Of a stretch of 14,502 nt of DNA, positions 6,848 to 14,256 are shown in pieces. Below the pieces are notes generated by a model. It was not told where the DNA came from. It saw only the letters and a list, made by a program, of their open reading frames with translations, and ran no database searches. Made by a program: the position numbers and the translations under genes. The stretch lies in NCBI GenBank assembly GCA_019239785.1, contig JAFAZM010000056.1, positions 1 through 14,502 on the forward strand, written 5' to 3'. Each line of letters begins with the position of its first letter. The first letter of the stretch is position 1. The DNA is from Sphingomonadaceae bacterium (lineage in GTDB: Bacteria; Pseudomonadota; Alphaproteobacteria; Sphingomonadales; Sphingomonadaceae).

Positions 6848-7228
6848 CTACTGCTCGTGCTGCGGCACGCCGTCGCCGATCTCGTAATAATCGCCCTTGT
6901 CGGCGGTGAAGATATGCTTCGCCAGCCTCGTTCCGGTCGGCTTGTCGAACGCCCCCATCGCGATCGCGATCCAGTCCCGCGCCGGCGGATCGAAGAAGAG
7001 CAACGACCCGCAGCGGCTGCAGAAGCCGCGCCGGACCTTCTCCGACGTGTCGTACCAGCTCAGCATGTCCTCGCCCCGGATCGTCATCCGCTCGCGCGGC
7101 ACGTCGGTCGAGGCCCAGTAATGACCGGACCAGCGGCGGCAGATCGAGCAATGGCAGGCGTCGGGCCCGGGCAATTCCCCCTCGACCTCGAAGCTGATCG
7201 CGCCGCACAGGCAATGTCCGCTCGGCAT
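6848..7228 (-). CDS. GFA/CENP-V-fold zinc-binding protein
   Basis: This 126-residue protein has the seven-cysteine pattern of the glutathione-dependent formaldehyde-activating enzyme fold: C6-x-C8 (GHCLCGA), C25-H-C27-x-x-C30, and C70-x-x-C73-G. The W-S-G-H and M-G-A-F-D segments between and after these are also typical. The fold binds two zinc ions. Real formaldehyde-glutathione activity has been shown for few members, so the reaction is left open. The gene follows ubiG by 13 bases: the ubiG stop TAG forms part of TAGGAG, the ribosome binding site for this gene about ten bases before its ATG, which implies co-translation from one mRNA. Confidence 0.88.
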   Translation of the reverse strand: MPSGHCLCGAISFEVEGELPGPDACHCSICRRWSGHYWASTDVPRERMTIRGEDMLSWYDTSEKVRRGFCSRCGSLLFFDPPARDWIAIAMGAFDKPTGTRLAKHIFTADKGDYYEIGDGVPQHEQ

Positions 7229-7241
7229 CTTCCAAATTCTC

Positions 7242-7961
7242 CTAAATGCGCTTCGCGGTCAGCAGATAGTTGAGCGAGAGATCGTCGGTCAGCGCGAAGC
7301 CGCGCGTCGGCGACCAGCCGATCCCGGTCGTGTCGACCACCTCCAGGCCCGCCTGCGTCACCAGGGCGCGCAGCTCATCCGGACTGATGAACTTGTCCCA
7401 ATCGTGCGTGCCCTTCGGGATGCGGCCGGTGCCCTCGCCGAGGCCGATCATCAGCAGCTTCGACCAGGCGGTGCGGTTCGGCGTCGACAGGATCAGCAGC
7501 CCATCCTCGGCCACCGCCGCCGCGAGCGCGCCGACGAAAGCGGCCGGATCGGCGACATGCTCGACCACTTCGAGCGAGGCGACGAGATCGTAGCGGCCGT
7601 CCAGGGCCTCGGCGCCGCCGGTGCGATAGTCGATCTCCAGCCCCTGGCCCTCGGCATGGGCACGCGCCGCAGCGATATTCTCGGGCGCCGCGTCGATCCC
7701 GGTCACCGCGCCGCCGAGCCGCGCGAGCGGCTCGGCGAGCAGGCCGGCGCCGCAGCCGACATCGGCGGCGCGGCGGCCGGCGAGCGGCTTCAGCCCGGTC
7801 TCGTCCAGCCCCCAATGCTGGTCGATCCGGTCGCGGATATAGCCGAGCCGCACCGGATTGAGCCGGTGCAGCATCGCCGAGCTGCCCTTGGGGTCCCACC
7901 AGTCGGCGGCGAGCGCGCCGAAATGGGCGGCTTCCTTCGGGTCGATGCTGGAGCTTGCCAT
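7242..7961 (-). CDS. ubiG: Ubiquinone biosynthesis O-methyltransferase UbiG
   Basis: The product is 239 residues from the ATG at 7961, preferred over an upstream ATG at 7985 because AAGGAG stands five bases before it and the N-terminus then matches the family (SSIDPKEAAHFGALAADWWDP). The SAM-binding motif is D67-V-G-C-G-A-G73, followed by the acidic end of the second strand (G-I-D-A-A), E131-V-V-E-H-V motif III and L-S-T-P-N-R-T (158-164). UbiG performs both O-methylations of the ubiquinone head group. The start lies only 47 bases from the lysA start on the opposite strand. The GFA-fold gene follows downstream in the same direction. Confidence 0.94.
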   Translation of the reverse strand: MASSSIDPKEAAHFGALAADWWDPKGSSAMLHRLNPVRLGYIRDRIDQHWGLDETGLKPLAGRRAADVGCGAGLLAEPLARLGGAVTGIDAAPENIAAARAHAEGQGLEIDYRTGGAEALDGRYDLVASLEVVEHVADPAAFVGALAAAVAEDGLLILSTPNRTAWSKLLMIGLGEGTGRIPKGTHDWDKFISPDELRALVTQAGLEVVDTTGIGWSPTRGFALTDDLSLNYLLTAKRI

Positions 7962-8008
7962 CGATTCTCCTTGCACTGTCTGCACGCGCAGGAAAAGAGC
8001 CGGACGCG

Positions 8009-9271
8009 ATGGACCATTTCCAGCTCATCGACGGCGTCATGCGGTGCGAGGGCGTTCCCCTGGCCGAGATCGCGGCCGAGGTCGGGACGCCCGTCTACGT
8101 CTATTCGACGGCGACGATGGTTCGCCACGCGGAGGTCATGCGTGCCGCGCTCGCGCCTATGCCCGATCCGCTGATCGCTTATGCGGTCAAGGCCAATCCC
8201 AATGGCGCGGTGCTGGCGACGCTGGCGCGGGCCGGGCTCGGCGCCGACATCGTCTCGGGCGGCGAATATGTCCGCGCCCGCACCGCCGGCATCCCGGCCG
8301 ACAAGATCGTCTTCTCCGGAGTCGGCAAGACCGAGGCCGAGATGGCCGAGGCGCTGAAGAACGGGCTCTACCAGTTCAACCTGGAATCGGACGGCGAGGC
8401 GGAGACCTTGTCGGCCGTCGCCACCGCGCTCGGCATGACCGCGCCCGTCGGCTTCCGGGTCAATCCGGACGTGGAGGCCGGCACGCACGCCAAGATCTCG
8501 ACCGGCGGCGCGGAGAACAAGTTCGGCATCCCGATCGACACTGCGCTCGCCGCCTATCGCCGCGCCGCCGCTCTGCCGGGCCTCGCCGTCCAAGGCGTCG
8601 CCGTCCATATCGGGAGCCAGCTCACCAACCTCGCGCCGCTCGAGGCCGCCTTCCGCAAGGTCGGCGCCTTGATCGAGCAATTGCGCGGCGCCGGCCTCGA
8701 CATCGCAGTCGCGGATCTCGGCGGCGGGCTCGGCATCCCGCACAATCCGGCTTTGCCCGATCCGCCGAGCCCCGAGGATTATGGCGCGATGGTGCGGCGA
8801 ATCGCGGCCGGCTGGGGCGCGCGCCTGGTGTTCGAGCCGGGCCGGCTGATCGTCGGCAATGCCGGCATATTGCTGAGCCGCGTGATCAGGGTAAAGCCCG
8901 GCATCACCCACCCCTTCCTGATCGTCGACGCGGCGATGAACGACCTGATGCGGCCGGCGCTCTACGATGCCTGGCATGCGATCGAGGCGGTGGCGCCGCG
9001 GGGCGGCAAGATGATTGCCAACGTCGTCGGCCCGGTCTGCGAGAGCGGCGATACCTTCGCCACCGCGCGCGAGCTGGACGCGGTCCAAGCCGGCGATCTC
9101 GTCCTCTTCCGCACCGCCGGCGCCTATTCGGCGGCGATGTCGAGCACCTACAACAGCCGCCCGCTCACCCCCGAGGTGCTGGTCGACGGCGACCGCTGGG
9201 CGGTGGTGCGCCCGCGGCTGGCCGTGGAGGAATTGATCCGCGCGGAGAACGTGCCGGATTGGCTGATTTGA
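8009..9271 (+). CDS. lysA: Diaminopimelate decarboxylase
   Basis: This 420-residue fold type III PLP enzyme catalyses the last step of lysine synthesis, meso-diaminopimelate to lysine plus CO2. Visible sites are the PLP lysine K61 in YAVKAN, H200 in AVHIGSQ, the phosphate loop G238-G-G-L-G, the E276-P-G-R motif, and C344-E-S-G-D with the substrate-binding cysteine supplied to the partner subunit. The start at 8009 gives the usual N-terminus (MDHF...DGV). An in-frame ATG at 7955 would overlap the ubiG start and add an unlikely leader. The best ribosome binding candidate, AGGA, is 15 bases before the ATG, which is unusually far. Its 3' gap carries two hairpins before lysC. Confidence 0.94.
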   Translation: MDHFQLIDGVMRCEGVPLAEIAAEVGTPVYVYSTATMVRHAEVMRAALAPMPDPLIAYAVKANPNGAVLATLARAGLGADIVSGGEYVRARTAGIPADKIVFSGVGKTEAEMAEALKNGLYQFNLESDGEAETLSAVATALGMTAPVGFRVNPDVEAGTHAKISTGGAENKFGIPIDTALAAYRRAAALPGLAVQGVAVHIGSQLTNLAPLEAAFRKVGALIEQLRGAGLDIAVADLGGGLGIPHNPALPDPPSPEDYGAMVRRIAAGWGARLVFEPGRLIVGNAGILLSRVIRVKPGITHPFLIVDAAMNDLMRPALYDAWHAIEAVAPRGGKMIANVVGPVCESGDTFATARELDAVQAGDLVLFRTAGAYSAAMSSTYNSRPLTPEVLVDGDRWAVVRPRLAVEELIRAENVPDWLI

Positions 9272-9282
9272 ACATCCACGTC

Positions 9283-9302
9283 ATGCCCGCGAAAGCGGGC
9301 AT
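9283..9302. repeat. Perfect hairpin with GAAA tetraloop after lysA
   Basis: ATGCCCGC (9283-9290) and GCGGGCAT (9295-9302) pair perfectly around GAAA, 12 bases after the lysA stop. There is no T-run after it. The sequence is of the CCCGCGAAAGCGGG type found as dispersed repeats in proteobacteria (recollection), and it may slow or end lysA transcription. Confidence 0.7.
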
Positions 9303-9335
9303 CACGCTGCTCCCTTCAGTGGCTTGAAGAGAAAA

Positions 9336-9365
9336 AAGCGGGATTCCCGCTTTCGCGCGAATGAC
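9336..9365. repeat. Hairpin repeat with a dRS3-like core before lysC
   Basis: AAGCGGG (9336-9342) pairs with CCCGCTT (9346-9352). The overlapping ATTCCC-N8-GCGAAT (9343-9362) differs by one base from the ATTCCC-N8-GGGAAT core of the neisserial dRS3 repeat. On the minus strand the first hairpin is followed by a T-run, which looks like an intrinsic terminator, although no minus-strand gene precedes it. Confidence 0.65.
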
Positions 9366-9442
9366 GAAGAAGAGTCGCGACCGTTAGACCCGCACCTCGC
9401 CGTCGCCTTGCCTTGAGCGGCGACGCTACGTAAGCGCCGCCC

Positions 9443-10681
9443 ATGGCCCGCATCGTGATGAAATTCGGCGGCACCTCGATGGCGGGCATCGAGCGCATTC
9501 GCCATGTCGCCGGGCTGGTGAAGCGCGAGGCGGAGCGGGGGAACCAGGTCGCGGTCGTGGTTTCGGCGATGGCCGGGGAGACCGACCGGCTCGTCCAGCT
9601 CTGCCGCGAGGCGGCCTCGCTCTACGATCCGCGCGAATATGACGTGGTCGTCGCGTCCGGGGAGCAGGTGACCAGCGGCCTGCTCGCCATCACCCTGCAG
9701 GGCATGGGCCTGAACGCCCGCTCCTATATGGGCTGGCAGCTGCCGATCCGCGCCAGCGGCCATGCCGCCGCTTTGATCGACCATATCGAAGCCGAAGTGC
9801 TGGAGCGGGCCTTCGCAGCCGGCGGCATCGCCGTCATCCCCGGCTTCCAGGGCGTCACCGAGCTCGGCGACGTCGCCACGCTCGGGCGCGGCGGCTCGGA
9901 CACGTCGGCGGTGGCGCTCGCGGTGGCGATGAAGGCGGACCGCTGCGACATCTATACCGACGTCGACGGCGTCTACACCACCGATCCGCGGATCGTGCCC
10001 AAGGCCCGCAAGCTCGCGCGGATCACCTATGAGGAGATGCTGGAGCTCGCCTCGGTCGGCGCCAAGGTGCTGCAGACAAGGTCGGTCGGGCTCGCCATGC
10101 GCTACAACATGCCGCTGCAGGTCCTCTCCTCGTTCGAGGACGTGCCGGGCACCATGATCGTCGCCGACGACGCCATCGAGGACAGGGACATGGAACGCAA
10201 CCTCATCACCGGCATCGCCTATGACAAGAACGAGGCGATGATCACCCTGTTCGGCCTGCCGGACGAATCCGGGACGGTCGCCAAGATTTTCGGGCCGCTC
10301 GCCGAGGCCGGGATCAACGTCGACGTGATCGTGCAGAGCTCGCCGATCGAGGGGCAGCGCAGCGCCCTCACCTTCACCGTGCCCAAGGCCTCGCTCGACC
10401 ATTGCCTGGATGCGCTCGCCCGGCACAAGGCCGAGATCGGCTATGACGAGATCATCCATTATACCGATGTGGTGAAGGTGAGCGTGGTCGGGGTGGGGAT
10501 GCGGAGCAATCCGGGCGTCGCCGCCAAGATGTTCCAGGTGCTGGCCGAGCGGCGGATCAACATCTTCGCGATCAGCACCTCGGAGATCAAGGTCTCGGTG
10601 ATCATCGACATGGACTATGCCGAGCTCGCCGTGCGCGTGCTCCACACCGCCTTCGGCCTCGACCAGGAGGATGCGGCGTGA
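9443..10681 (+). CDS. lysC: Aspartate kinase (aspartokinase)
   Basis: The 412-residue protein phosphorylates aspartate, the first step toward lysine, threonine, methionine and diaminopimelate. The kinase domain starts with K7-F-G-G-T-S and contains A-S-G-E-Q-V (71-76), G148-R-G-G-S-D-T and the T-D-V-D-G-V-Y-T-T-D-P block (172-182). Two C-terminal ACT domains (about 265-330 and 345-405, with V-G-V-G-M-R-S-N-P-G-V-A and I-S-T-S-E-I-K-V-S-V) imply feedback control by end-product amino acids. No Shine-Dalgarno is visible before the ATG. The stop TGA overlaps the GTG start of the next gene, so the two are coupled. A possible weak promoter (TTGCCT at 9408-9413) lies just upstream. Confidence 0.95.
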   Translation: MARIVMKFGGTSMAGIERIRHVAGLVKREAERGNQVAVVVSAMAGETDRLVQLCREAASLYDPREYDVVVASGEQVTSGLLAITLQGMGLNARSYMGWQLPIRASGHAAALIDHIEAEVLERAFAAGGIAVIPGFQGVTELGDVATLGRGGSDTSAVALAVAMKADRCDIYTDVDGVYTTDPRIVPKARKLARITYEEMLELASVGAKVLQTRSVGLAMRYNMPLQVLSSFEDVPGTMIVADDAIEDRDMERNLITGIAYDKNEAMITLFGLPDESGTVAKIFGPLAEAGINVDVIVQSSPIEGQRSALTFTVPKASLDHCLDALARHKAEIGYDEIIHYTDVVKVSVVGVGMRSNPGVAAKMFQVLAERRINIFAISTSEIKVSVIIDMDYAELAVRVLHTAFGLDQEDAA

Positions 10682-11712
10682 ACGACGTGACCTCCTCGAT
10701 CGGCCGTGACCGGCTCGCCCGGCTGATGCGGCGGGGCACCGACTTCCTCGGCTGCGAGGTGGCGGTGATGGGCGGCGCGATGAGCTGGATCTCGGAGCGC
10801 AATCTGGTTTCGGCGCTCTCCAATGCTGGCGCCTTCGGCGTGATCGCCTGCGGCGCGATGACTCCGGACCTGCTCGAGACCGAGATCGCCGAAACCAAGC
10901 GGCGCACGTCGAAGCCGTTCGGCGTGAACCTGATCACCATGCATCCGGCGCTGAGCGAGCTGATCGACGTCTGCGCGCGACATCAGGTGGGCCATGTCGT
11001 GCTTGCCGGCGGGCTGCCGCCGGCCGGCTCGATCGACCGGATCAAGGGGAATGGGGCCAAATTGATCTGTTTTGCGCCGGCGCTCGCGCTGGCGAAGAAG
11101 CTGGTCCGCTCGGGCGTCGATGCGCTGGTGATCGAGGGGATGGAGGCGGGCGGCCATATCGGCCCGGTCTCGACCTCGGTGCTCGCCCAGGAGATCTTGC
11201 CGCCGCTCGCGCAGGAGGTGCCGATCTTCGTCGCCGGCGGGATCGGCCATGGCGGGCTGATCGCCGGCTATCTGGAGATGGGCGCGGCGGGCGTCCAGCT
11301 CGGCACCCGCTTCGTCTGCGCGCACGAATGCATCGCCCACCCGAACTTCAAGAAGGCCTTCATCCGCGCCTCGGCCCGCGACGCGATCACCTCGGTGCAG
11401 ATCGATCCGCGGCTGCCGGTGATCCCGGTGCGCGCGCTGAAGAATAGGGAGATGGAAAGCTTCGCCGCCAAGCAGCGCGAGGTCGCCCAGCTGCTCGACG
11501 AAGAGAAGGTCGAGATGGCCGAGGCCCAGCTCCAGATCGAGCATTATTGGGCCGGCGCGCTCCGCCGGGCGGTGATCGAGGGCGACGTCGAGACCGGCTC
11601 GGTGATGGCCGGTCAGTCGGTCGGCATGGTCCGCGAGGAAGCAGGCGTCGCCGAGATCCTCGCCCAATTGACCAACGAGGCGGCGCACGCGCTGGAGCGG
11701 CGGTCGGTTTGA
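10678..11712 (+). CDS. Nitronate monooxygenase / 2-nitropropane dioxygenase-like flavoprotein
   Basis: The 344-residue TIM-barrel FMN protein starts at a GTG that shares three bases with the lysC stop. It has AGGAGG seven bases upstream, so initiation is both strong and coupled. Family marks are the G-G-A-M-S-W opening (32-37), V-I-A-C-G-A-M (55-61), E153-G-M-E-A-G-G-H160-I-G-P with the candidate catalytic histidine, A-G-G-I-G (186-190) and G-V-Q-L-G-T-R-F (205-212) for FMN phosphate. Members oxidise alkyl nitronates with O2, while close relatives (FabK type) reduce enoyl-ACP. Sequence alone does not separate these, so the reaction is uncertain. Its position beside lysC hints at a metabolic link that I cannot name. 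Confidence 0.88.
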   Translation: MNDVTSSIGRDRLARLMRRGTDFLGCEVAVMGGAMSWISERNLVSALSNAGAFGVIACGAMTPDLLETEIAETKRRTSKPFGVNLITMHPALSELIDVCARHQVGHVVLAGGLPPAGSIDRIKGNGAKLICFAPALALAKKLVRSGVDALVIEGMEAGGHIGPVSTSVLAQEILPPLAQEVPIFVAGGIGHGGLIAGYLEMGAAGVQLGTRFVCAHECIAHPNFKKAFIRASARDAITSVQIDPRLPVIPVRALKNREMESFAAKQREVAQLLDEEKVEMAEAQLQIEHYWAGALRRAVIEGDVETGSVMAGQSVGMVREEAGVAEILAQLTNEAAHALERRSV

Positions 11713-11730
11713 GTGGGTTTGCTTATCTCG

Positions 11731-11848
11731 CCGCTCATCCTGAGTAGCCGGTGAGCTTGTCGAACCGGCGTATCGAAGGACGCCGTGAGTTAGAGCGGTC
11801 CTTCGATACGGGCCTTCGCCAAGCTCAGTCCCTACTCAGGACGAGCGG
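11731..11848. repeat. 118-bp long palindromic repeat between converging genes
   Basis: The ends CCGCTCATCCTGAGTAG (11731-11747) and CTACTCAGGACGAGCGG (11832-11848) pair at 16 of 17 positions. Inside, TATCGAAGGAC (11771-11781) pairs perfectly with GTCCTTCGATA (11798-11808), and GAGCTTG (11753-11759) with CAAGCTC (11820-11826). The whole element can form one long hairpin. It sits 18 bases after the nitronate monooxygenase-like stop and 17 bases before the stop of the converging membrane-protein gene, a place where a two-way terminator would be useful. It resembles sphingomonad intergenic repeats I remember. Confidence 0.8.
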
Positions 11849-11865
11849 ATTTGTTGAATAGCCGC

Positions 11866-12831
11866 CTAAGCCGGCGCCGCCTGCAGCCGGGACCGGCTCA
11901 ACACCCAGAGCGCGTGCAGGCACTGGAAGGTCCAGATCACGCCCACCGCGACGATCGCGATCTTCAGCGCCAGGTTGAGGCTGGTCTGCAGCTCGGCCGC
12001 CTGGCCCGCGGGCATCCCGGTGGAGACGATCGTCACCCACTGGCCTGCGCGGTAGATCAGGGCGGCCAGCACGAGGCCGCCGATCGCGGTGAGGCCGCCG
12101 GTCACGGCGCGGACCAGCGTCCAGCGCGGCCGCAGCCACTGGATCAGATTGTGGACCAGCCGCATCGAAGCGAGGACCAGGATCGGCCAGTAGAGCTCGG
12201 TGAAGACCGGCGTCGGCTCCATCCGGAAGTCCGGGCCGCCCGCGGCATAAGGCAGGTGGAAGACGCCGGTCCACCAGAGCAGGAATGCGATCGAGAAGCC
12301 GACCTCCGCCGCCGATTTCCAGGGCCCCTGTCGTTCATCCTCGACGTCGGCCAGCTGGGCGGGATTCCAGATCTGGAGATGCTCCTTCGGAAAGCCGGAC
12401 CGCTCGAGCACCACGAAGAGGAAGGTGACGATGGCGAGCGAGAAGAGCAGGGAGGTCGCGAGGCCGCCGGCCATCGCCAGCAGGATCTGGATCGGGTCGT
12501 CGCCGCCGAACAGCAGCCGGACCAGGCCGATCGCCACCTGCACGCCGGCGACCGCGAGCAGCAAGATCCGGGCCACCATCAGATAGAAGGGGAAGACGTC
12601 CGGGCCGATCAGCCATTGCTGCCTGCGGTAACGCGCTGCGACGACCAGCGGATGGCCGAAATCCTTGACCAGCGCCTGGATCTCCCCGTCCGTGAGCGGC
12701 CGGCCGAGCGCAGCCTCGCGCTCCTCGACCCGGTTGGCGAGGGCGTCGCGAAGCTCGGCGACGATGTCGTCGGCGCCGCGCGCCGGCAGGTTGCGCCGCA
12801 CGGCGCCGAGATAGCGGTCGATCAGGTCCAT
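11866..12831 (-). CDS. HAAS-domain integral membrane protein, PadR partner
   Basis: The product is 321 residues from the ATG at 12831, which has AAGGA seven bases upstream. A GTG overlapping the padR stop (12846) would add five residues and is the alternative. Residues 1-68 are a soluble, charged helical domain (IDRYLGAVRRNLP...IVAELRDALANRVEE...LVKDFGHP) that resembles the HAAS/DUF1700 domain often encoded next to PadR regulators. About six membrane segments follow (78-107, 117-142, 175-194, 210-226, 238-260, 285-308). The pair is thought to form a sensing or stress-response unit in many bacteria, but the signal and output are not known here. Confidence 0.8.
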   Translation of the reverse strand: MDLIDRYLGAVRRNLPARGADDIVAELRDALANRVEEREAALGRPLTDGEIQALVKDFGHPLVVAARYRRQQWLIGPDVFPFYLMVARILLLAVAGVQVAIGLVRLLFGGDDPIQILLAMAGGLATSLLFSLAIVTFLFVVLERSGFPKEHLQIWNPAQLADVEDERQGPWKSAAEVGFSIAFLLWWTGVFHLPYAAGGPDFRMEPTPVFTELYWPILVLASMRLVHNLIQWLRPRWTLVRAVTGGLTAIGGLVLAALIYRAGQWVTIVSTGMPAGQAAELQTSLNLALKIAIVAVGVIWTFQCLHALWVLSRSRLQAAPA

Positions 12832-12842
12832 GATCCGGTCCT

Positions 12843-13172
12843 TCACTTGAGCAGCCGGCCGAGCGAGGCGCCGATCGCCTCCCATTCGGCCTGGAGTTGG
12901 GCGAGGATCGCCTCGCCCTCGGGCGACAGGCGGTAGAAGCGCTTGTTGCGCCCTTCCTCGCGCCATTCGCTGGTGAGCAGCCCCTGCGCCTCGAGCCGGC
13001 GGAGCAGGGGATAGAGCGCGCCTTCCTCGATCGGCAGCCCGGCCTCCTCGAGCACGGAGCGCAGCGTGTAGCCGTAGCGCTCCTCGCGAAGCGCCGCGAG
13101 CACGGCCAGGACGAGCGAGCCGCGGCGGAGCTCGATGCGCAACTTGTCGAACAGATCGTCTTCGATGGGCAT
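12843..13172 (-). CDS. PadR-family transcriptional repressor
   Basis: The product is 109 residues from the ATG at 13172. A GTG at 13184 would add four residues, and neither start has a good Shine-Dalgarno, so a short-leader or leaderless start is possible. The winged-helix PadR pattern is clear: R-R-G-S-L-V-L-A-V-L-A-A-L (16-28), R-Y-G-Y-T-L (32-37), the recognition region E-E-G-A-L-Y-P-L-L-R-R-L-E-A-Q-G (49-64), and the wing R-N-K-R-F-Y-R-L-S (75-83). It is a compact member with a short C-terminal dimerisation helix. The HAAS membrane gene starts 11 bases after its stop. The palindrome and tandem repeat just upstream are probably its own operator, giving autorepression. Confidence 0.92.
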   Translation of the reverse strand: MPIEDDLFDKLRIELRRGSLVLAVLAALREERYGYTLRSVLEEAGLPIEEGALYPLLRRLEAQGLLTSEWREEGRNKRFYRLSPEGEAILAQLQAEWEAIGASLGRLLK

Positions 13173-13187
13173 GGTGTGTGTCACAAC

Positions 13188-13220
13188 CTATGTTTCGCAC
13201 ACTATGTGTCGCACAGTGTG
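13188..13220 (-). promoter_or_regulatory. Probable PadR operator: palindrome overlapping a 14-base-period tandem repeat
   Basis: CACACT (13198-13203) and AGTGTG (13215-13220) are the arms of a 23-base palindrome in which 9 of 11 pairs match. It overlaps a direct repeat, CTATGTTTCGCAC (13188-13200) and CTATGTGTCGCAC (13202-13214), identical except for one base and spaced 14 bases apart. The site is 16-48 bases upstream of the padR ATG. Autoregulation through such palindromes is usual for PadR proteins; binding here is inferred. Confidence 0.65.
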
Positions 13221-13231
13221 GCGATTCGCAA
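13202..13231 (-). promoter_or_regulatory. Candidate padR promoter
   Basis: On the minus strand, TTGCGA (13226-13231) and ACATAG (13202-13207) stand 18 bases apart, a fair sigma-70 match that would start transcription near 13195. The proposed operator covers the spacer and the -10 hexamer, so bound repressor would block it. The match is modest and untested. Confidence 0.4.
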
Positions 13232-13284
13232 GCGCTTTTTTGCCGCGCGCGGCGCATAAGGAGGGGGCGGCGCGGAGGTCCGGG

Positions 13285-14256
13285 ATGAGCGAAGACCGGG
13301 ATGAAGCGATCGGCGCGTTCCTGCGCGCGGTCGGCGACGGCGAGATCGACAGGGTGAGGGCAGCGCTTGCGTCGGCGCCCGAGCTGGTCGATGCGGTTGG
13401 GCCGCATCCTTATTGGGGCGGACGGCCGCAGGCCCTGCACGTCGCCGTCGAGACGAAGCAGCCCGAAATGGCCGCGTTGCTCCTCGACGCCGGCGCCGAT
13501 CCGAGCGGCCGCAACGAGGCCTATGCTTATTGGTCGCCGCTGATGCTCGCCTGCGCGCGCCGCCGCCCCGATCTCGCCGAGCTGCTGCTGGCCCGCGGCG
13601 CCCGGATCGGCCTGCCCGAAGCCCTGCTGCTCGGCATGGATAAGCGGGTCGAGGGCTTGCTCGGCCCCGGCCTGCCGGAAAGCCGCTGGGGTCCATTGCT
13701 GAGCCTCGCGCGGACGCCGTCCGCACTCGACCTGCTGCTCGACCGCGGCGCCGATCCGATGGAGCGGGACGAATGGGGCGCCACCCCGGTCGATGCGCTC
13801 GCCAATCTGGGGGCGGAGGGCCGGCCGCTCATCCGTCGCCTGCTGGCGCGCGGCGTCCCGGTCGAGGCCCGCCATCTCGCCCGGATCGGCGACCGGGCCG
13901 CGCTCGCGGCGCGGATCGAGGCCGCGCCGGCAGCGGCGCACGACCCGGCGGTGCTGCTGGCCGCGGTCGATGCGGGCGATCCCGCGCTGGTGCGCTTTCT
14001 GCTGGGCGAAGGCGCCGACGCGAACGCCCGCGCGCCCGACCGCTCGCGGCAGACGGCGCTGCACAATGCCGCCTGGAATGGCGACCTTCTTATGGTCCGG
14101 CTGCTGGTCGAGGCCGGCGCCGATCTCGCCGCGCTGGACGAACAATATCGGGCGCCGCCCTGGGGCTGGGCGACCACCGCGATCACGGTCACCAACAATC
14201 CCGACTGCCGCGCCGTCGCCGACTGGCTTGCCGCCAATGGCAGGCCGGCGAGCTAG
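13285..14256 (+). CDS. Ankyrin-repeat protein
   Basis: The product is 323 residues from the ATG at 13285, which has GGAGG six to seven bases upstream. The frame stays open back to 13135, but that part runs antisense through the padR start and operator. Ankyrin units are visible at about 46-78 (A-L-H-V-A-V...L-L-L-D-A-G-A-D-P), 83-110, 134-165 (L-L-L-D-R-G-A-D-P), 222-251 (F-L-L-G-E-G-A-D-A-N-A-R) and 254-285 (T-A-L-H-N-A-A-W-N-G-D...L-V-E-A-G-A-D). There is no signal peptide or membrane segment, so it is predicted to be a cytoplasmic protein-binding scaffold. Its partner is unknown. It diverges from padR with 112 bases between the starts, so the PadR operator might also touch its expression. 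Confidence 0.85.
   Translation: MSEDRDEAIGAFLRAVGDGEIDRVRAALASAPELVDAVGPHPYWGGRPQALHVAVETKQPEMAALLLDAGADPSGRNEAYAYWSPLMLACARRRPDLAELLLARGARIGLPEALLLGMDKRVEGLLGPGLPESRWGPLLSLARTPSALDLLLDRGADPMERDEWGATPVDALANLGAEGRPLIRRLLARGVPVEARHLARIGDRAALAARIEAAPAAAHDPAVLLAAVDAGDPALVRFLLGEGADANARAPDRSRQTALHNAAWNGDLLMVRLLVEAGADLAALDEQYRAPPWGWATTAITVTNNPDCRAVADWLAANGRPAS

Noticed and set aside
5417..7273. A 618-codon plus-strand frame across the M20 and GFA genes
   Set aside because: It is an Arg/His/Pro-rich out-of-frame reading of the M20 gene that continues antisense to the GFA gene. Both of those have clear family residues.
7858..9327. A 489-codon plus-strand frame overlapping lysA, and a 432-codon minus-strand frame over the same region
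   Set aside because: They are alternative-frame shadows of lysA and ubiG with no domain signal.
9316..9498. A minus-strand ORF of 60 codons containing RHSRESGNP
   Set aside because: The peptide is a known by-product of a dispersed hairpin repeat, and the frame runs antisense into lysC.
13188..13214. The short tandem repeat before padR as the start of a CRISPR array
   Set aside because: There are only two 13-base units with one base between them, no spacers and no cas genes.
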